A DNA stretch of 64,000 bases from Hymenobacter jeollabukensis (GCF_005771675.1 NZ_VAJM01000002.1:124001-188000); one strand, 5' to 3'; numbered from the stretch's first letter, positions 39,950 through 49,426 are shown. The notes: generated by a model from the sequence alone, not told the origin. Made by a program: numbers and translations.

Positions 39950-41887
39950 ATGGGTAAGCAGCATTCTTCCGGCCCCGGCAGCCGTCGTCCGGGCCGCCCC
40001 GACTCCGCCCCGCAACGCGGCGGTAAACCTTTCAACTCCTTCGGCGGCAACGACCGGAACCGCTCCGGCAGCGACGACCGTCGGCCTGCCAGCGGCTACC
40101 GCCGCGAAGGAGGCAACGACTTTCCCTCGCGCCCGGCCTTCGGGCGCCCGGCGGGTGGCAGCAAGCCTGGCTTTGGCGGCAACCGCCCGAGCTTTGGGGG
40201 CCGGCCCGGCGGCGACGACCGGCGCCCGGGCAACCGCTTCGGCGGCGAGGAGCAGCGCTTCGAGCGCCCGCGCCGCGCCTACGACAAGCCGGCAGAGAAA
40301 GACGACGCGGCCGACTTCATGCGCGGCCGCCTGAATAAGCCCGATTTCCGCAAGGATGAGCGCCCGGAAGGCGAGGCTCCGCGCCGCAGCTTTGGCGGCG
40401 ACCGGGACCGGAACGACCGCGGCGAGCGGCCCAGCTACGGCCGCCGTTTCGAGGGCAACGACCAGGAGCGTCCGCGCCGCAGTTTCGGTAATGATGAGGA
40501 ACGTCCGCGTCGTAGCTTCGGCAATGACCAGGAGCGCCCGCGCCGCAGCTTTGGCGGCGACCGGGACGAGCGCGGCGGCTTCGGCGGCAGCCGCCCCGGC
40601 GGTTTTGGCGCCCCGAAAGGCGGCAAGTTTGGCGAAAACCGCTTTGAGCGCGGTGAGCGGCCCGCCCGCCCGTTTAACAGCGGCGACGAGCGGCCGGAGC
40701 GTGGCGGTTTCCGCCGCCCTGAGGGTGACGAGCGGCCCGCCCGCAGCTTCAACCGGCCGGAAAGCGCCGACACCCGCCCGGTTCGCGGGCAGCGTGGCGC
40801 TTTCGCCGATGAAACCAAGAAGCGCCGTTTCGACGGCGACGGACCGCGTCCCGAGCGTACGGGTGAAGAGCAGCGCGAAGTCCGCCCGTATGAGCAGCGC
40901 CCCAACCGCTTCGAGCGAACGGAGCGCAACGAGCGGCCCACCCGCGACAACCGCGGCGAGCGGGCCGACCGGTTTGGGCGCGACGAGCGGCCGTCCTTCG
41001 GCCGCAAGCCGGGGCGCGACACCTTCGCCAGTAAGCCGGGCCTGCAGAAAGGCTCGCGCGATACGCGCTTCGGGCAGAGCCAGGAGCAGAGCGAGGCGCC
41101 TTCGTACAAGAACCTGCAGTACTACGAGGAGGACAAAACCCGCGGCAACAAGCGCCGCCGCCAGGAGCCGGAAACCGACGGCTCGATCCGCCTGAACCGC
41201 TACATCGCCAATGCGGGCATCTGCTCGCGCCGCGAGGCCGATTCGCTGATTGAGTCGGGCGAAATCCGCGTGAACGGCGAAGTGGTGACGGAGCTGGGCT
41301 ACAAAGTGAAGCCCTCCGACACGGTGCACTACGGCAAGACCAACCTCAAGCGCGAGAAGCTGGTGTACGTGCTGCTGAACAAGCCCAAGGACTTCCTGAC
41401 GACCACCGAGGACCCCGAAGGCCGCAAGACCGTGATGGACCTGGTGGCCAACGCCTCCAAGGAGCGCATCTTCCCGGTGGGCCGCCTCGACCGCAACACC
41501 ACCGGCCTGCTGCTCTTCACCAACGACGGGGAAGTGGCGCAGAAGCTCAGCCACCCCTCGCACCGCAACAAGAAGGTGTACCAGGTGGAGCTGGACAAGC
41601 CGCTGGAAGAAGAGCACCTCGCCCAGATTGCCGCCGGCCTGGAGTTGGAGGATGGCAAGGCCGAGGTCGACGACGTGGCCGTGGTAGCGGGCAACCCCAA
41701 GTTCGTGGGCGTGGAAATCCACATCGGCCGCAACCGCATCGTGCGCCGTATCTTCGAGCACCTGGGCTACGAGGTGAAGACGCTGGACCGCGTGCAGTAC
41801 GCCGGTCTGACCAAGAAAGACCTGCCCCGCGGCAACTGGCGCTACCTCAGCGAGCAGGAGGTTATCCGTCTGAAATATTTCATGTAG
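39950..41887 (+). CDS. RluB/RsuA-type 23S rRNA pseudouridine synthase with a very long RG-rich arm
   Basis: The 645-residue protein has a conventional enzyme only in its last 235 residues: an S4 domain (RLNRYIANAGICSRREADSL, about 412-470) and the RsuA-family catalytic core with GRLDRNTTGLLLFTNDG carrying the catalytic Asp. Residues 1-410 are low-complexity: Arg/Gly/Asp/Phe-rich with repeats such as ERPRRSFGND and GDERPER. This arm is probably disordered and RNA-binding. The family makes a pseudouridine in the large-subunit rRNA; the exact site is not certain. ATG 39950 is preferred over GTG 39929. Bacteroidota RluB proteins often have such arms, but this one is long. Confidence 0.9.
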   Translation: MGKQHSSGPGSRRPGRPDSAPQRGGKPFNSFGGNDRNRSGSDDRRPASGYRREGGNDFPSRPAFGRPAGGSKPGFGGNRPSFGGRPGGDDRRPGNRFGGEEQRFERPRRAYDKPAEKDDAADFMRGRLNKPDFRKDERPEGEAPRRSFGGDRDRNDRGERPSYGRRFEGNDQERPRRSFGNDEERPRRSFGNDQERPRRSFGGDRDERGGFGGSRPGGFGAPKGGKFGENRFERGERPARPFNSGDERPERGGFRRPEGDERPARSFNRPESADTRPVRGQRGAFADETKKRRFDGDGPRPERTGEEQREVRPYEQRPNRFERTERNERPTRDNRGERADRFGRDERPSFGRKPGRDTFASKPGLQKGSRDTRFGQSQEQSEAPSYKNLQYYEEDKTRGNKRRRQEPETDGSIRLNRYIANAGICSRREADSLIESGEIRVNGEVVTELGYKVKPSDTVHYGKTNLKREKLVYVLLNKPKDFLTTTEDPEGRKTVMDLVANASKERIFPVGRLDRNTTGLLLFTNDGEVAQKLSHPSHRNKKVYQVELDKPLEEEHLAQIAAGLELEDGKAEVDDVAVVAGNPKFVGVEIHIGRNRIVRRIFEHLGYEVKTLDRVQYAGLTKKDLPRGNWRYLSEQEVIRLKYFM

Positions 41888-41976
41888 GCACGCAACCCCC
41901 GCGCCCGCGCCCGGGCTCTATACCAATGGCGGTCCGACCCCGGTTTCGGGGCCGGGCCGTCGTTTCTTCCCCGCCC

Positions 41977-42720
41977 ATGATTTCCCTGGTTCTCGACATC
42001 GGCAACACGGCAGCCAAGTACGGCTGTTTCGACGGCGCGGCTTTGGCCGAAGCCGGCAGCGTGGCGTCGGTGGAGGAACTGCGGGCGGTGCTGCGGCGCA
42101 CCAGGGCCACGCACGTGCTGCTGGCCTCGGTGGCCGTGCCGGCCGAAGAGTGGGCCGCCGCGCTGGCGGGGGAGGAGCTGGAGCAGGTGCTGGTGTTCAA
42201 GCCCGGCACGACGCCGGTGCCGCTGACCAACGCCTACGCCACCCCGCAAACCCTCGGAGCCGACCGTCTGGCCGGTGCCGTGGGCGCGGCGTACCTGCTG
42301 CCCGGCCGGCCGGTGCTCGTCATTGATGCGGGTACCTGCATCAAGTGCGACCTGGTGACGGCCGACGCTACCTACCGGGGTGGCAGCATTGCGCCGGGGC
42401 TGCGGATGCGGCTGCAGGCCATGCACGCCTTCACGGGGCGCCTGCCGGAGCTGCCGCTGCCCACCGCGGCGGAAGCCTGGCAACTGGCCCTGTGCGGCAA
42501 CGATACCCGGACGGCCATGCTTAGCGGCGGGCTGAACGGAGCTGCGCTCGAAGTCAACGGCATGATTGCCAGCTACCGGGCTGAATACCCGGCGCTGGCG
42601 GTGGTGCTGACCGGCGGCGACGCGGCGTTTTTTGAATCGCGGCTCAAAGGCCGCATCTTTGTAGTTTCCGAGCTGATTTTGCTCGGGCTTCACCGAATTT
42701 TGGTGCTTAATGTCGGCTAA
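41977..42720 (+). CDS. coaX: type III pantothenate kinase
   Basis: The 247-residue ASKHA-fold kinase makes 4'-phosphopantothenate in CoA synthesis, needs a monovalent cation and is not inhibited by CoA. Motifs are LVLDIGNTAAKYG (phosphate 1, catalytic Asp), TLGADRLAGAVGAA, LVIDAGTCIKCDLV (phosphate 2) and GGSIAPGLRMRLQAMHAFTG, then VVLTGGDAAFF. I chose ATG 41977 because the conserved DIGN motif must be near the start. It overlaps the next gene by 11 bases and begins a run of envelope genes (OMP, lptC) in the order usual for the phylum. Confidence 0.94.
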   Translation: MISLVLDIGNTAAKYGCFDGAALAEAGSVASVEELRAVLRRTRATHVLLASVAVPAEEWAAALAGEELEQVLVFKPGTTPVPLTNAYATPQTLGADRLAGAVGAAYLLPGRPVLVIDAGTCIKCDLVTADATYRGGSIAPGLRMRLQAMHAFTGRLPELPLPTAAEAWQLALCGNDTRTAMLSGGLNGAALEVNGMIASYRAEYPALAVVLTGGDAAFFESRLKGRIFVVSELILLGLHRILVLNVG

Positions 42721-44044
42721 TAACCTGACCGCTCTGGGCTTACTAAGCCTGCTGGCAGCCTCTTCCGCTGCGTACGGGCAAGGACTGGGCAACTCGCCCT
42801 ACTCCCGCCTGGGCCTGGGCGAATACAACCCCAACACCGGCGGAATTCGCCAGCAAGGCATGGGCGGCGTCGGGCTGGCCGCACCCAATGCGGTGCAGGT
42901 CAACGACCTGAACCCGGCGCTGGTGTACTACAGCAACCGCACCACCTATGAGGTGGCCTTTACCGGGCAGATGAAGCATCTGCGCAGCGCTACGGCCTCG
43001 CAGCGCACCGGCAGCGGCAACCTCGGCTACCTGGCCTTCAGCGTGCCGATTTCGCGGCGCTGGGCCACGGCCGTAGCGCTGCGCCCGGTTACCACCGTCG
43101 ACTACAAGTCGCAGCAGGTAAGGACGCTGACCAGCGGCAGCAACTCGGCCCAGGTGCTGACGGAGTACACCGGCTCGGGCGGCCTCACCGAGGTGGCCCT
43201 GTCGCAGGGCGTGCGCGTGGCCAAGGGCCTGACCGTCGGGTTGACCTCTTCGTACGTGTTTGGTTCCATTGACCGGGCTACGTCGGTACTGGTGGCACCG
43301 GACAACGTGCCGGCGACCGAAGCACTAAAGAAAGTGGCCGTTACCGACCACGTGCAGTACAACGACTTCTCCTTCCGTACGGGCCTGCACTACCGGTACG
43401 ACGCGAGCAAAAAGCTGGCCATCAACCTGGCAGGGGTATACGCCTTTCAGACCAAGCTGAGCGGTACGCGCACGCAGAACCAGGATGAGCAGGACGTCAA
43501 CGGTGCGTCGTACCTGGCTGCGCCGGTGCAGCTGGGCACCGCGTCGGGCTCTACGGTGCTGCCCGGTGGCTGGCAGGCCGGCATCAGCCTCGACAACAAC
43601 AAAAACTGGAGCCTGAGTGCTGACGTGGCGCAACACCAGTGGTCGAAGTTCCGCGACTTTGGCGTGGCCAATAGTCTGCCTTTATCAGACACTTGGCGCG
43701 CGGGCCTGGGCGGCGAGCTGACGCCCGACCCGACTTCGGTCACCAATTACTTCCAGCGCGTGTCGTACCGCGTGGGGGTGAGCATGGCGCAGGTGCCCTA
43801 CCGCCCCGGCGGCGAGACGCTCTACGACCGGGCCGTTAGCTGGGGCTTTAGCTTCCCCTTCCCGACGTCCAGCCCGCTGGATGCGACTACGCTGAATCTC
43901 TCGTTTACCTACGGACAACGCGGCAACACCTCAGTCATCGGCAGCGGCGACAACAAGCAGTCCAACATCAAGGAAGATTACCTGCGGGCGCAGGTCGGCG
44001 TGTCGTTGAACAACCGCTGGTTCCTGAAGCGCCGCATTGAGTAG
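42710..44044 (+). CDS. outer-membrane beta-barrel protein of unknown function
   Basis: The 444-residue protein has a signal peptide (core ALGLLSLLAASSAAYG) and alternating hydrophobic strands typical of a barrel of the OmpP1/FadL-like kind. The N-terminus GLGNSPYSRLGLGEYNPNTG and the motif GMGGVGLAAPNAVQVNDLNP are a hallmark of a Bacteroidota family that lies between coaX and lptC. The exact role is unknown; the neighbourhood hints at envelope biogenesis. Start ATG 42710 overlaps coaX by 11 bases (translational coupling), and the gene ends just before lptC. Confidence 0.87.
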   Translation: MSANNLTALGLLSLLAASSAAYGQGLGNSPYSRLGLGEYNPNTGGIRQQGMGGVGLAAPNAVQVNDLNPALVYYSNRTTYEVAFTGQMKHLRSATASQRTGSGNLGYLAFSVPISRRWATAVALRPVTTVDYKSQQVRTLTSGSNSAQVLTEYTGSGGLTEVALSQGVRVAKGLTVGLTSSYVFGSIDRATSVLVAPDNVPATEALKKVAVTDHVQYNDFSFRTGLHYRYDASKKLAINLAGVYAFQTKLSGTRTQNQDEQDVNGASYLAAPVQLGTASGSTVLPGGWQAGISLDNNKNWSLSADVAQHQWSKFRDFGVANSLPLSDTWRAGLGGELTPDPTSVTNYFQRVSYRVGVSMAQVPYRPGGETLYDRAVSWGFSFPFPTSSPLDATTLNLSFTYGQRGNTSVIGSGDNKQSNIKEDYLRAQVGVSLNNRWFLKRRIE

Positions 44045-44051
44045 TACCGCT

Positions 44052-44627
44052 GTGAACACCCGGACCGGCACGCGAGGCACGGCAGCGGGCGCAGCGCTGC
44101 TTCTGTTGGGTGCAGCGCTGCTTGGCGGCTGCCAAGACAAGTCGAGCGCGCCCAAGAAGAAGGTGCAGTACACCGGCCCCACGCTGGAAACGACCAACGT
44201 GCTGACCCTGTTCAGCGACTCGGCCCGCCTGCAGGTGCGGCTGACGGCCAAGCTGGAGCAGACCTTCGAAAACGGGGACTTGGTGTATCCGAAGGGCGTG
44301 GATATGAACTTCTACGCCAAGGACGGCTCGCTGGTGAATACCCTGCGCGGCGACTACGGCAAGTTTACCCGCGCCGACAACAAATACGTGGTGCGCGGCC
44401 ACGTGCGCGTGCACAACCAGGAAAAGCAGCAAAAGCTGGAAACCGAAGAGCTGTTCTACGACAAGCCGCGGGCGCGCATCTACAACGACACGACCACGGC
44501 CGTGCGCATCGAAACGCCGACGGAGGTGCTGACGGGCTTCGGCATGGAAGCCAACGAGGATTTCTCGCGCTACAAAATCCGCAAGCCCGTGGGCGTCTTC
44601 TCCGTCAACGAAGCGCCGACCAACTAA
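44052..44627 (+). CDS. lptC: LPS export ABC transporter periplasmic protein LptC
   Basis: The 191-residue protein (from GTG 44052) has a lipoprotein-like signal ending LLGGC (Cys27). An LptC-type beta-jellyroll follows: TGPTLETTNVLTLFSDSARL, GVDMNFYAKDG, LRGDYGKFTRADNKYVVRGH and TEELFYDKPRARIYNDT. LptC carries LPS from the LptBFG extractor to LptA. A TTG at 44037 is an alternative start that would overlap the preceding stop. The lipobox, rather than a plain TM anchor, is normal for this phylum. Confidence 0.88.
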   Translation: MNTRTGTRGTAAGAALLLLGAALLGGCQDKSSAPKKKVQYTGPTLETTNVLTLFSDSARLQVRLTAKLEQTFENGDLVYPKGVDMNFYAKDGSLVNTLRGDYGKFTRADNKYVVRGHVRVHNQEKQQKLETEELFYDKPRARIYNDTTTAVRIETPTEVLTGFGMEANEDFSRYKIRKPVGVFSVNEAPTN

Positions 44628-44637
44628 GCCTTGACTG

Positions 44638-44692
44638 CCGCCCGCCAGACCTGCTCCCCTTGGGTGACGGACTGGCGGGCGGTTCTTTTTTT
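44638..44692 (+). terminator. terminator after lptC
   Basis: CCGCCCGCCAG (44638-44648) and CTGGCGGGCGG (44672-44682) form an 11-base perfect stem with a 23-base loop, followed by TTCTTTTTTT. It ends nine bases before the next small gene, so that gene may depend on readthrough. Confidence 0.75.
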
Positions 44693-44701
44693 CATTTCCT
44701 C

Positions 44702-44959
44702 ATGAAGTTTCCGGCATTCGACCGCGACCTGGCCCGCACCGTGCTATTCTCGGTGGCGGTGGTGCTGGTGGTTATCGGCATTTACCAGAGCATTCTGCAA
44801 AACAGCGTGCTGCGCAACTACGAGCTGTTCATGCTGGCCAGCATCTGCCTGCTGCTGTACCGCTACCTCCGGCTGCCCGAGAAACCCGATGCGGCGGCAG
44901 AACCGGCCAAGCCCGAGCGCCCACGCAAGTCCGGTAGCAAGGCGAAGAAGCGCCGCTAA
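44702..44959 (+). CDS. small inner-membrane protein, two TM segments
   Basis: The 85-residue protein has two TM segments (about 11-30 and 37-55) and a strongly basic Pro/Lys tail (KSGSKAKKRR). I know no family name. Small proteins of this design between lptC and ppiD are seen in related genomes. ATG 44702 chosen; longer in-frame readings run into the terminator hairpin. Confidence 0.62.
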   Translation: MKFPAFDRDLARTVLFSVAVVLVVIGIYQSILQNSVLRNYELFMLASICLLLYRYLRLPEKPDAAAEPAKPERPRKSGSKAKKRR

Positions 44960-44970
44960 CGGCTGATGCT

Positions 44971-45001
44971 TTTGTGCGTTGGCTTAAAAAGGGTTATTTT
45001 G
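44971..45001 (+). promoter_or_regulatory. Bacteroidota-type promoter of ppiD
   Basis: TTTG at 44971-44974, then 19 bases, then TTATTTTG at 44994-45001. This matches TTTG-N19-TAnnTTTG with one mismatch. Transcription would start near 45008, 35 bases before the ATG. Confidence 0.6.
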
Positions 45002-45042
45002 CGCGTCTTACTGCGTTTTCTTTGCTGCTTACTTTCAACTAA

Positions 45043-47151
45043 ATGGCTTTAATCAACACCATCCGCGAAAAATCAGGCTGGGCCGTTGGCACCGTAGCCG
45101 TCGGGATGTTGCTTTTCATCGTGGGCGGCGACCTGATCGGCGGAAAAAACCGTCTGTTCAGTCGTCAGGATACCACCGTTGGCGAAGTCAACGGCGACGA
45201 CATCAGCATTGAAGAGTTCAACGCCGCAGTGGAGCAGGCCAAGCAGGGCTACGTGGCGCAAAACGGCCGCCAGCCCTCCGAGCAGGAACTGCAAGGCATC
45301 CGCGACCAGGCCTGGAACCAGATTGTGTTCAAGCGCGCTTTCCAGCCGCAGTTCGACAAGCTGGGCCTGAAGGTGACCGACGAGGAGCTGACCGACATGG
45401 TGCAGGGCAAGAACATCCACCCCACCATCAAGCAGGCCTTCACCGACCCGCAGACCGGGCAGTTCGACCGCGCCAAGGTGATTGAGTACCTGCGCAACCT
45501 CGACAAGATGCCTCCGCAGCAGCAAGTTGCGTGGTACACCTTCGAGCAGAACCTGCCGCAGGACCGCATGGGCAGCAAGTACTACGCCCTGCTGAAAAAC
45601 ACCGAGTACGTGACCACGGCCGAGGCCCAGCGCTTCGACGCGGCTCAGCAGGCCAAAGCCAACGTGCGCTACCTGTTCGTGCCCTACTTCAGCATCTCCG
45701 ATTCGGCCGTGAAAGTGTCGGATTCGCAGCTGCAGGAGTACATCACGCGCCACCAGTCGCGCTACAAGGTGCAGGACGGCCGCGACCTGGAGTACGTGGT
45801 AGTGCCCGTGACGCCCTCGAAGGAGGACTCGGCCGCCGTGCGTCAGACGGTAGACCAGTTGACCACGCAGTTCCGCTCGGCCCCGAACGACTCGCTGTTC
45901 GTGCGCCTGAACTCCGACCAGCCCTACAACGGCCGCTTCCTCTCGCCGGCTGATCTGCCCGAGAAACTGCGCCAGCAGGCTCCGCTGCAGGTGGGCCAAG
46001 TGTACGGCCCCTACGCCGAAAACGGCACCTTCTCGATCTACAAAGTGACGGGGGCCAAAGCCGGCGCCGCTCAGGCTGCCCGCGCCAGCCACATCCTCAT
46101 CAAGCCCGACGGCACCACGCCCGAGGCAGATGCCGCCGCCAAAGCCAAGGCCCAAGGCATCCTGAACCAGATCAAAGGTGGCGCTGACTTCGCCGCTATG
46201 GCCCGCCAGTACGGCACCGACGGCACCGCCCCGCAGGGCGGCGACCTGGGCTGGTTCAGCAGCGGCCGCATGGTGCCCGAGTTCGAGAAGGCCGTATTCG
46301 GCGCTTCCTCGGCCGGCCTGCTGCCCACCCTGACCAAGACCTCCTTCGGCTACCACATCATCAAGGTGACGGCGGCAAAGACCAACCAGACCTATCAGGT
46401 CGCCACCGTCACGAAGAACATCACGCCGTCGGACGCGACCAACGAAGCCGCCTACCAGCGCGCCCAGGACCTGAAGGCCAAGTCCACCGACCTGGAGTCG
46501 TTCCGCAAGGCCGTGGCCGCCGATAAGACCCTGCAGAAGCAGGAAGCTAAGGGCGTGGATAAGTCCTCGGCCAACCTCGGCAGCCTGCCCAACGCCCGCG
46601 AAGCCGTGCGCTGGGCCTTCAACAAGGATACCGAAGTAGGCGCCGTATCGGACGTATTTACCGTGAACGACCAGTACATGGTGGCCGTGCTCACCGGCAC
46701 GCGCAAAGAAGGCACCGCCGATGTGACGGCCGTGAAGCCGGAGGTATCGACCTACGTGCGCAACGAGGAAAAGGCCAAGCAGATCATGGCCAAGCTGAAG
46801 GGCAACACGCTGGAGGCCATGGCCGCCGCTTACGGACCCACCGCGCAGGTGAAAGACGCCAACGACCTGACGCTGGGCCAGGGTGTCATTCCGGGCGTGG
46901 GCAGCGAGCCGGCCGCCGTGGGCACCGTATTTGGTCTGAAACCCAACCAGGTGTCGGCCCCGATTCAGGGCGAACAGGGCGTGCTGGTGATGCAGCTGGT
47001 GAACAAGACCGAGCCCACCGCTCCCTCGCAGGACTTCAAAAACGTGCGGGCGCAAATGCAGGGCCAGCGCGGCAACCGTTCGAGCGGCTCCATCTACGAA
47101 GCCGTGCGCAAGCAAGCCGAAGTGAAAGACGAGCGGGTACGCTTCTTCTAA
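45043..47151 (+). CDS. ppiD: peptidylprolyl isomerase, PpiD/SurA type
   Basis: The 702-residue periplasmic foldase is anchored by one N-terminal TM (about 12-33). The SurA_N/PpiD chaperone part (about 45-230) starts GEVNGDDISIEEFNAAVEQA. A clear parvulin (PPIC) domain lies at about 347-450: ASHILIKPDG, FAAMARQYGTDGTAPQGGDL, GWFSSGRMVPEFEKAVF and SFGYHIIKVT. A second, degenerate parvulin-like segment may follow (about 500-610). It helps outer-membrane and secreted proteins fold after Sec export. Own promoter upstream, terminator at 47173. ATG start. Confidence 0.94.
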   Translation: MALINTIREKSGWAVGTVAVGMLLFIVGGDLIGGKNRLFSRQDTTVGEVNGDDISIEEFNAAVEQAKQGYVAQNGRQPSEQELQGIRDQAWNQIVFKRAFQPQFDKLGLKVTDEELTDMVQGKNIHPTIKQAFTDPQTGQFDRAKVIEYLRNLDKMPPQQQVAWYTFEQNLPQDRMGSKYYALLKNTEYVTTAEAQRFDAAQQAKANVRYLFVPYFSISDSAVKVSDSQLQEYITRHQSRYKVQDGRDLEYVVVPVTPSKEDSAAVRQTVDQLTTQFRSAPNDSLFVRLNSDQPYNGRFLSPADLPEKLRQQAPLQVGQVYGPYAENGTFSIYKVTGAKAGAAQAARASHILIKPDGTTPEADAAAKAKAQGILNQIKGGADFAAMARQYGTDGTAPQGGDLGWFSSGRMVPEFEKAVFGASSAGLLPTLTKTSFGYHIIKVTAAKTNQTYQVATVTKNITPSDATNEAAYQRAQDLKAKSTDLESFRKAVAADKTLQKQEAKGVDKSSANLGSLPNAREAVRWAFNKDTEVGAVSDVFTVNDQYMVAVLTGTRKEGTADVTAVKPEVSTYVRNEEKAKQIMAKLKGNTLEAMAAAYGPTAQVKDANDLTLGQGVIPGVGSEPAAVGTVFGLKPNQVSAPIQGEQGVLVMQLVNKTEPTAPSQDFKNVRAQMQGQRGNRSSGSIYEAVRKQAEVKDERVRFF

Positions 47152-47172
47152 GCCCACACCGCTTCCATCCTG

Positions 47173-47209
47173 AAAACGGTTCCTGCCATCCGGTAGGAAC
47201 CGTTTTTTG
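47173..47209 (+). terminator. Rho-independent terminator of ppiD
   Basis: AAAACGGTTCCT and AGGAACCGTTTTTT form a perfect stem with a T tail, 20 bases after the stop. Confidence 0.9.
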
Positions 47210-47427
47210 TTGGGACTCCGACGAAAGTCAGCCGCCCGAACGTCGGTCGGCGGGCATCGGCCCGTATCTTCACCGGGTACGGCCGACGGCCCGGGCGCAA
47301 CGCCCGGCCGCCGGTACGGTCTTTGGGCGGTGCCGGCCGCGCCGCGTGAATGAAACGCGGCCGGTCGGTGTTCTGCCCCCGCCGGCGCTGCCGAAGCCGC
47401 CGGTGTCTACTCTCGTTTCTGACTGCC

Positions 47428-49263
47428 ATGAGCCTTTTGTCGTCCGCCCTGAAGAAAAGCCGAATCAGCCTGCTGGGGCTACTCTTGGCCGCCGGCCCGG
47501 CCCTGGCCCAGGACGGCGGGGGCTTGGTAAACGTGGCGCGCGAATACGGCCGCAAAGGCGAGTGGCTGAAGGCCGAGGCGGTTTACGACAATCTGCCTAC
47601 CGACGTGCAGCTGGCGCCCAACGTGCTGCCCGACTATCTGCGCGCCCTGCTGGAGCTGAAGAAGTACAAGGACGCCGAGAAGCTGGCCCGCAAGGCCGTG
47701 AAGCGCAACCCCAACGAGCCCGCGCTGGGCGTGGCCCTGGGGGCAGTGTACACCGCCGCCGGCGACACCACCGCGGCCCGCAAGCAGTACGAGAAGGTGG
47801 TGGCCGGCCTCACGCCCGAACAGGTGCAGCCCGTGGCCCAGGAGTTTCAGCAGCGGCAGCTGCCGCGCTGGGCCGAGCGCAGCTACCTGCGCGGCCGGGC
47901 GCTGGCTAAGAACGAAGCGGAGTATAGCGCCCAGCTGGTGCAGCTCTACACCGCCAATGGGCAGAAGGAGGGTGTGCTGAAGGAAACGCTGCGCATGGCC
48001 GAGCAGAATCCTGACCCGGAGCAGCTGTCGTTCGTGCGCAACATGCTGCAGAACGCGCTGAAAACCGATGCCGACTTCGACACCCTGGAAAAGCTGCTCA
48101 TCACCCGCACCCAGCAGCAGCCCGAGCAGGCCACCTGGAGCGAGCTGCTGCTGTGGCTGTACCTGCAGCGCCGCGACTTTGCCGGCGCCATGGTGCAGGC
48201 CCGCGCCCTCGACCGGCGCCAGCGCAGCGAAGGCAGCCGGGTGATGGACCTGGCCGCCATTGCCCAGTACAACAAGGATTACGAAACCGCCATCGAAGGC
48301 TACCAGTACGTGGCCCAGCAGTACCGCGGCGGGCAATACTACCAGACTGCCCGCCAGCAGTTCATTGCCGCCCGGGAGGAGCAGGTGCGCAACACCTTCC
48401 CGGTGGACCAGGCCAAGTTGCGCGCCCTGATCGGCGACTACCAGCAGTTGCTGACCGAGTCGGGCCGCACCGCTCAGACGGCCGGGGTGCTGCGTAACCT
48501 AGCCCTGCTCTACGCCTTCCAGCTCGACGAGAAGGACAAGGGCATGCAGCTGCTGCAGGAGGTTATCGACCTGCCGCGGGCTGATGCCCAGCTCGTCGAT
48601 GAGGCCAAGATTGCCCTGGGCGACATTTACCTGTTGCGCGCCGAGCCCTGGGAAGCTACGCTGCTCTACTCGCAGGTGGAAAAGTCGCGCAAGGACTCGC
48701 CGCTGGGCTACGAGGCCAAGCTGCGCAACGCCCGCCTGAGCTACTACGCCGGGGACTTCAAGCTGGCCCAGTCGCACCTCGACATTCTGAAGCAGGCCAC
48801 CAGCCGCGAAATTGCCAACGACGCCATGCAGCTCAGCCTGCTCATCGGCGACAACACGGCCATGGACACCGCCGGCGTGGCCCTGAAAGACTACGCCGCC
48901 ACCGAGCTGCTGGTGTTTCAGAACAAAGTGCCGCAGGCCATCAAAAGCCTCGACCAGCTGCTGACCAAGTACCCCGGTCACGCCCTTACCGACGAAGCCT
49001 GGTTCCTGAAAGGCCAGCTGCAGCGCCGCTCCGGCGACTACGCCGGCGCCGTGGAAACCCTGGCGCGCATCACTTCGAACCCCAAGTACGACATCCTCTC
49101 CGACGACGCGCTGTTCCTGACGGCCGAAATCGAGGAGCAGAACCGCCAGGACAAAGCCAAAGCCCAAGAGCTGTACACCCAGCTGCTGACCAAATATTCG
49201 GGTAGCATCTACGCCGCCGAGGCCCGCAAGCGGGTGCGTAAGCTGCGCGGGGAGGCCATGTAG
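47428..49263 (+). CDS. periplasmic tetratricopeptide repeat protein
   Basis: The 611-residue protein is built almost wholly of TPR-like helix pairs after a signal peptide (ISLLGLLLAAGPALAQ, cut after about residue 28). Examples are REYGRKGEWLKAEAVYDNLP, LLELKKYKDAEKLARKAVKR, SYYAGDFKLAQSHLDILKQA and a C-terminal LTKYSGSIYAAEARKRVRKL. Such proteins scaffold envelope complexes; no partner is evident. ATG 47428 is chosen because it places the signal peptide at the start; the frame is open upstream over a very GC-rich palindromic stretch (47280-47370). Confidence 0.87.
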   Translation: MSLLSSALKKSRISLLGLLLAAGPALAQDGGGLVNVAREYGRKGEWLKAEAVYDNLPTDVQLAPNVLPDYLRALLELKKYKDAEKLARKAVKRNPNEPALGVALGAVYTAAGDTTAARKQYEKVVAGLTPEQVQPVAQEFQQRQLPRWAERSYLRGRALAKNEAEYSAQLVQLYTANGQKEGVLKETLRMAEQNPDPEQLSFVRNMLQNALKTDADFDTLEKLLITRTQQQPEQATWSELLLWLYLQRRDFAGAMVQARALDRRQRSEGSRVMDLAAIAQYNKDYETAIEGYQYVAQQYRGGQYYQTARQQFIAAREEQVRNTFPVDQAKLRALIGDYQQLLTESGRTAQTAGVLRNLALLYAFQLDEKDKGMQLLQEVIDLPRADAQLVDEAKIALGDIYLLRAEPWEATLLYSQVEKSRKDSPLGYEAKLRNARLSYYAGDFKLAQSHLDILKQATSREIANDAMQLSLLIGDNTAMDTAGVALKDYAATELLVFQNKVPQAIKSLDQLLTKYPGHALTDEAWFLKGQLQRRSGDYAGAVETLARITSNPKYDILSDDALFLTAEIEEQNRQDKAKAQELYTQLLTKYSGSIYAAEARKRVRKLRGEAM

Positions 49264-49273
49264 GGCAATGTAG

Positions 49274-49346
49274 CGCGGGATTCAGCCCGCGTCTTTCCGG
49301 GCGAAACCAGTAGGTGGTCCGTGGCCGCCGCGGGCTTCAGCCCACG
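49274..49346. repeat. pair of short GC-rich imperfect palindromes
   Basis: CGCGGGATTCAGCCCGCG (49274-49291) and CGCGGGCTTCAGCCCACG (49329-49346) are near-identical palindromic units 55 bases apart in the same orientation, downstream of the TPR gene. They resemble REP-type repeats. Confidence 0.6.
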
Positions 49347-49365
49347 TTGCACGGTACTGGCTGAA

Positions 49366-49399
49366 CGACGAAGCCGCTCCATCAAGGGCGGCTTCGTCG
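49366..49399. terminator. probable bidirectional terminator between convergent genes
   Basis: CGACGAAGCCGC and GCGGCTTCGTCG form a 12-base perfect stem with a 10-base loop, between the TPR gene (plus) and dgkA (minus). The T tail is short (TTTGATT). Confidence 0.6.
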
Positions 49400-49426
49400 T
49401 TTGATTCAAAAGGTGGCAACTGGTAG

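Noticed and set aside
47212-47370. GC-rich palindromic stretch before the TPR gene as a coding extension
   Set aside because: The upstream in-frame residues are Arg/Cys-rich without similarity and would bury the signal peptide that begins at 47428.
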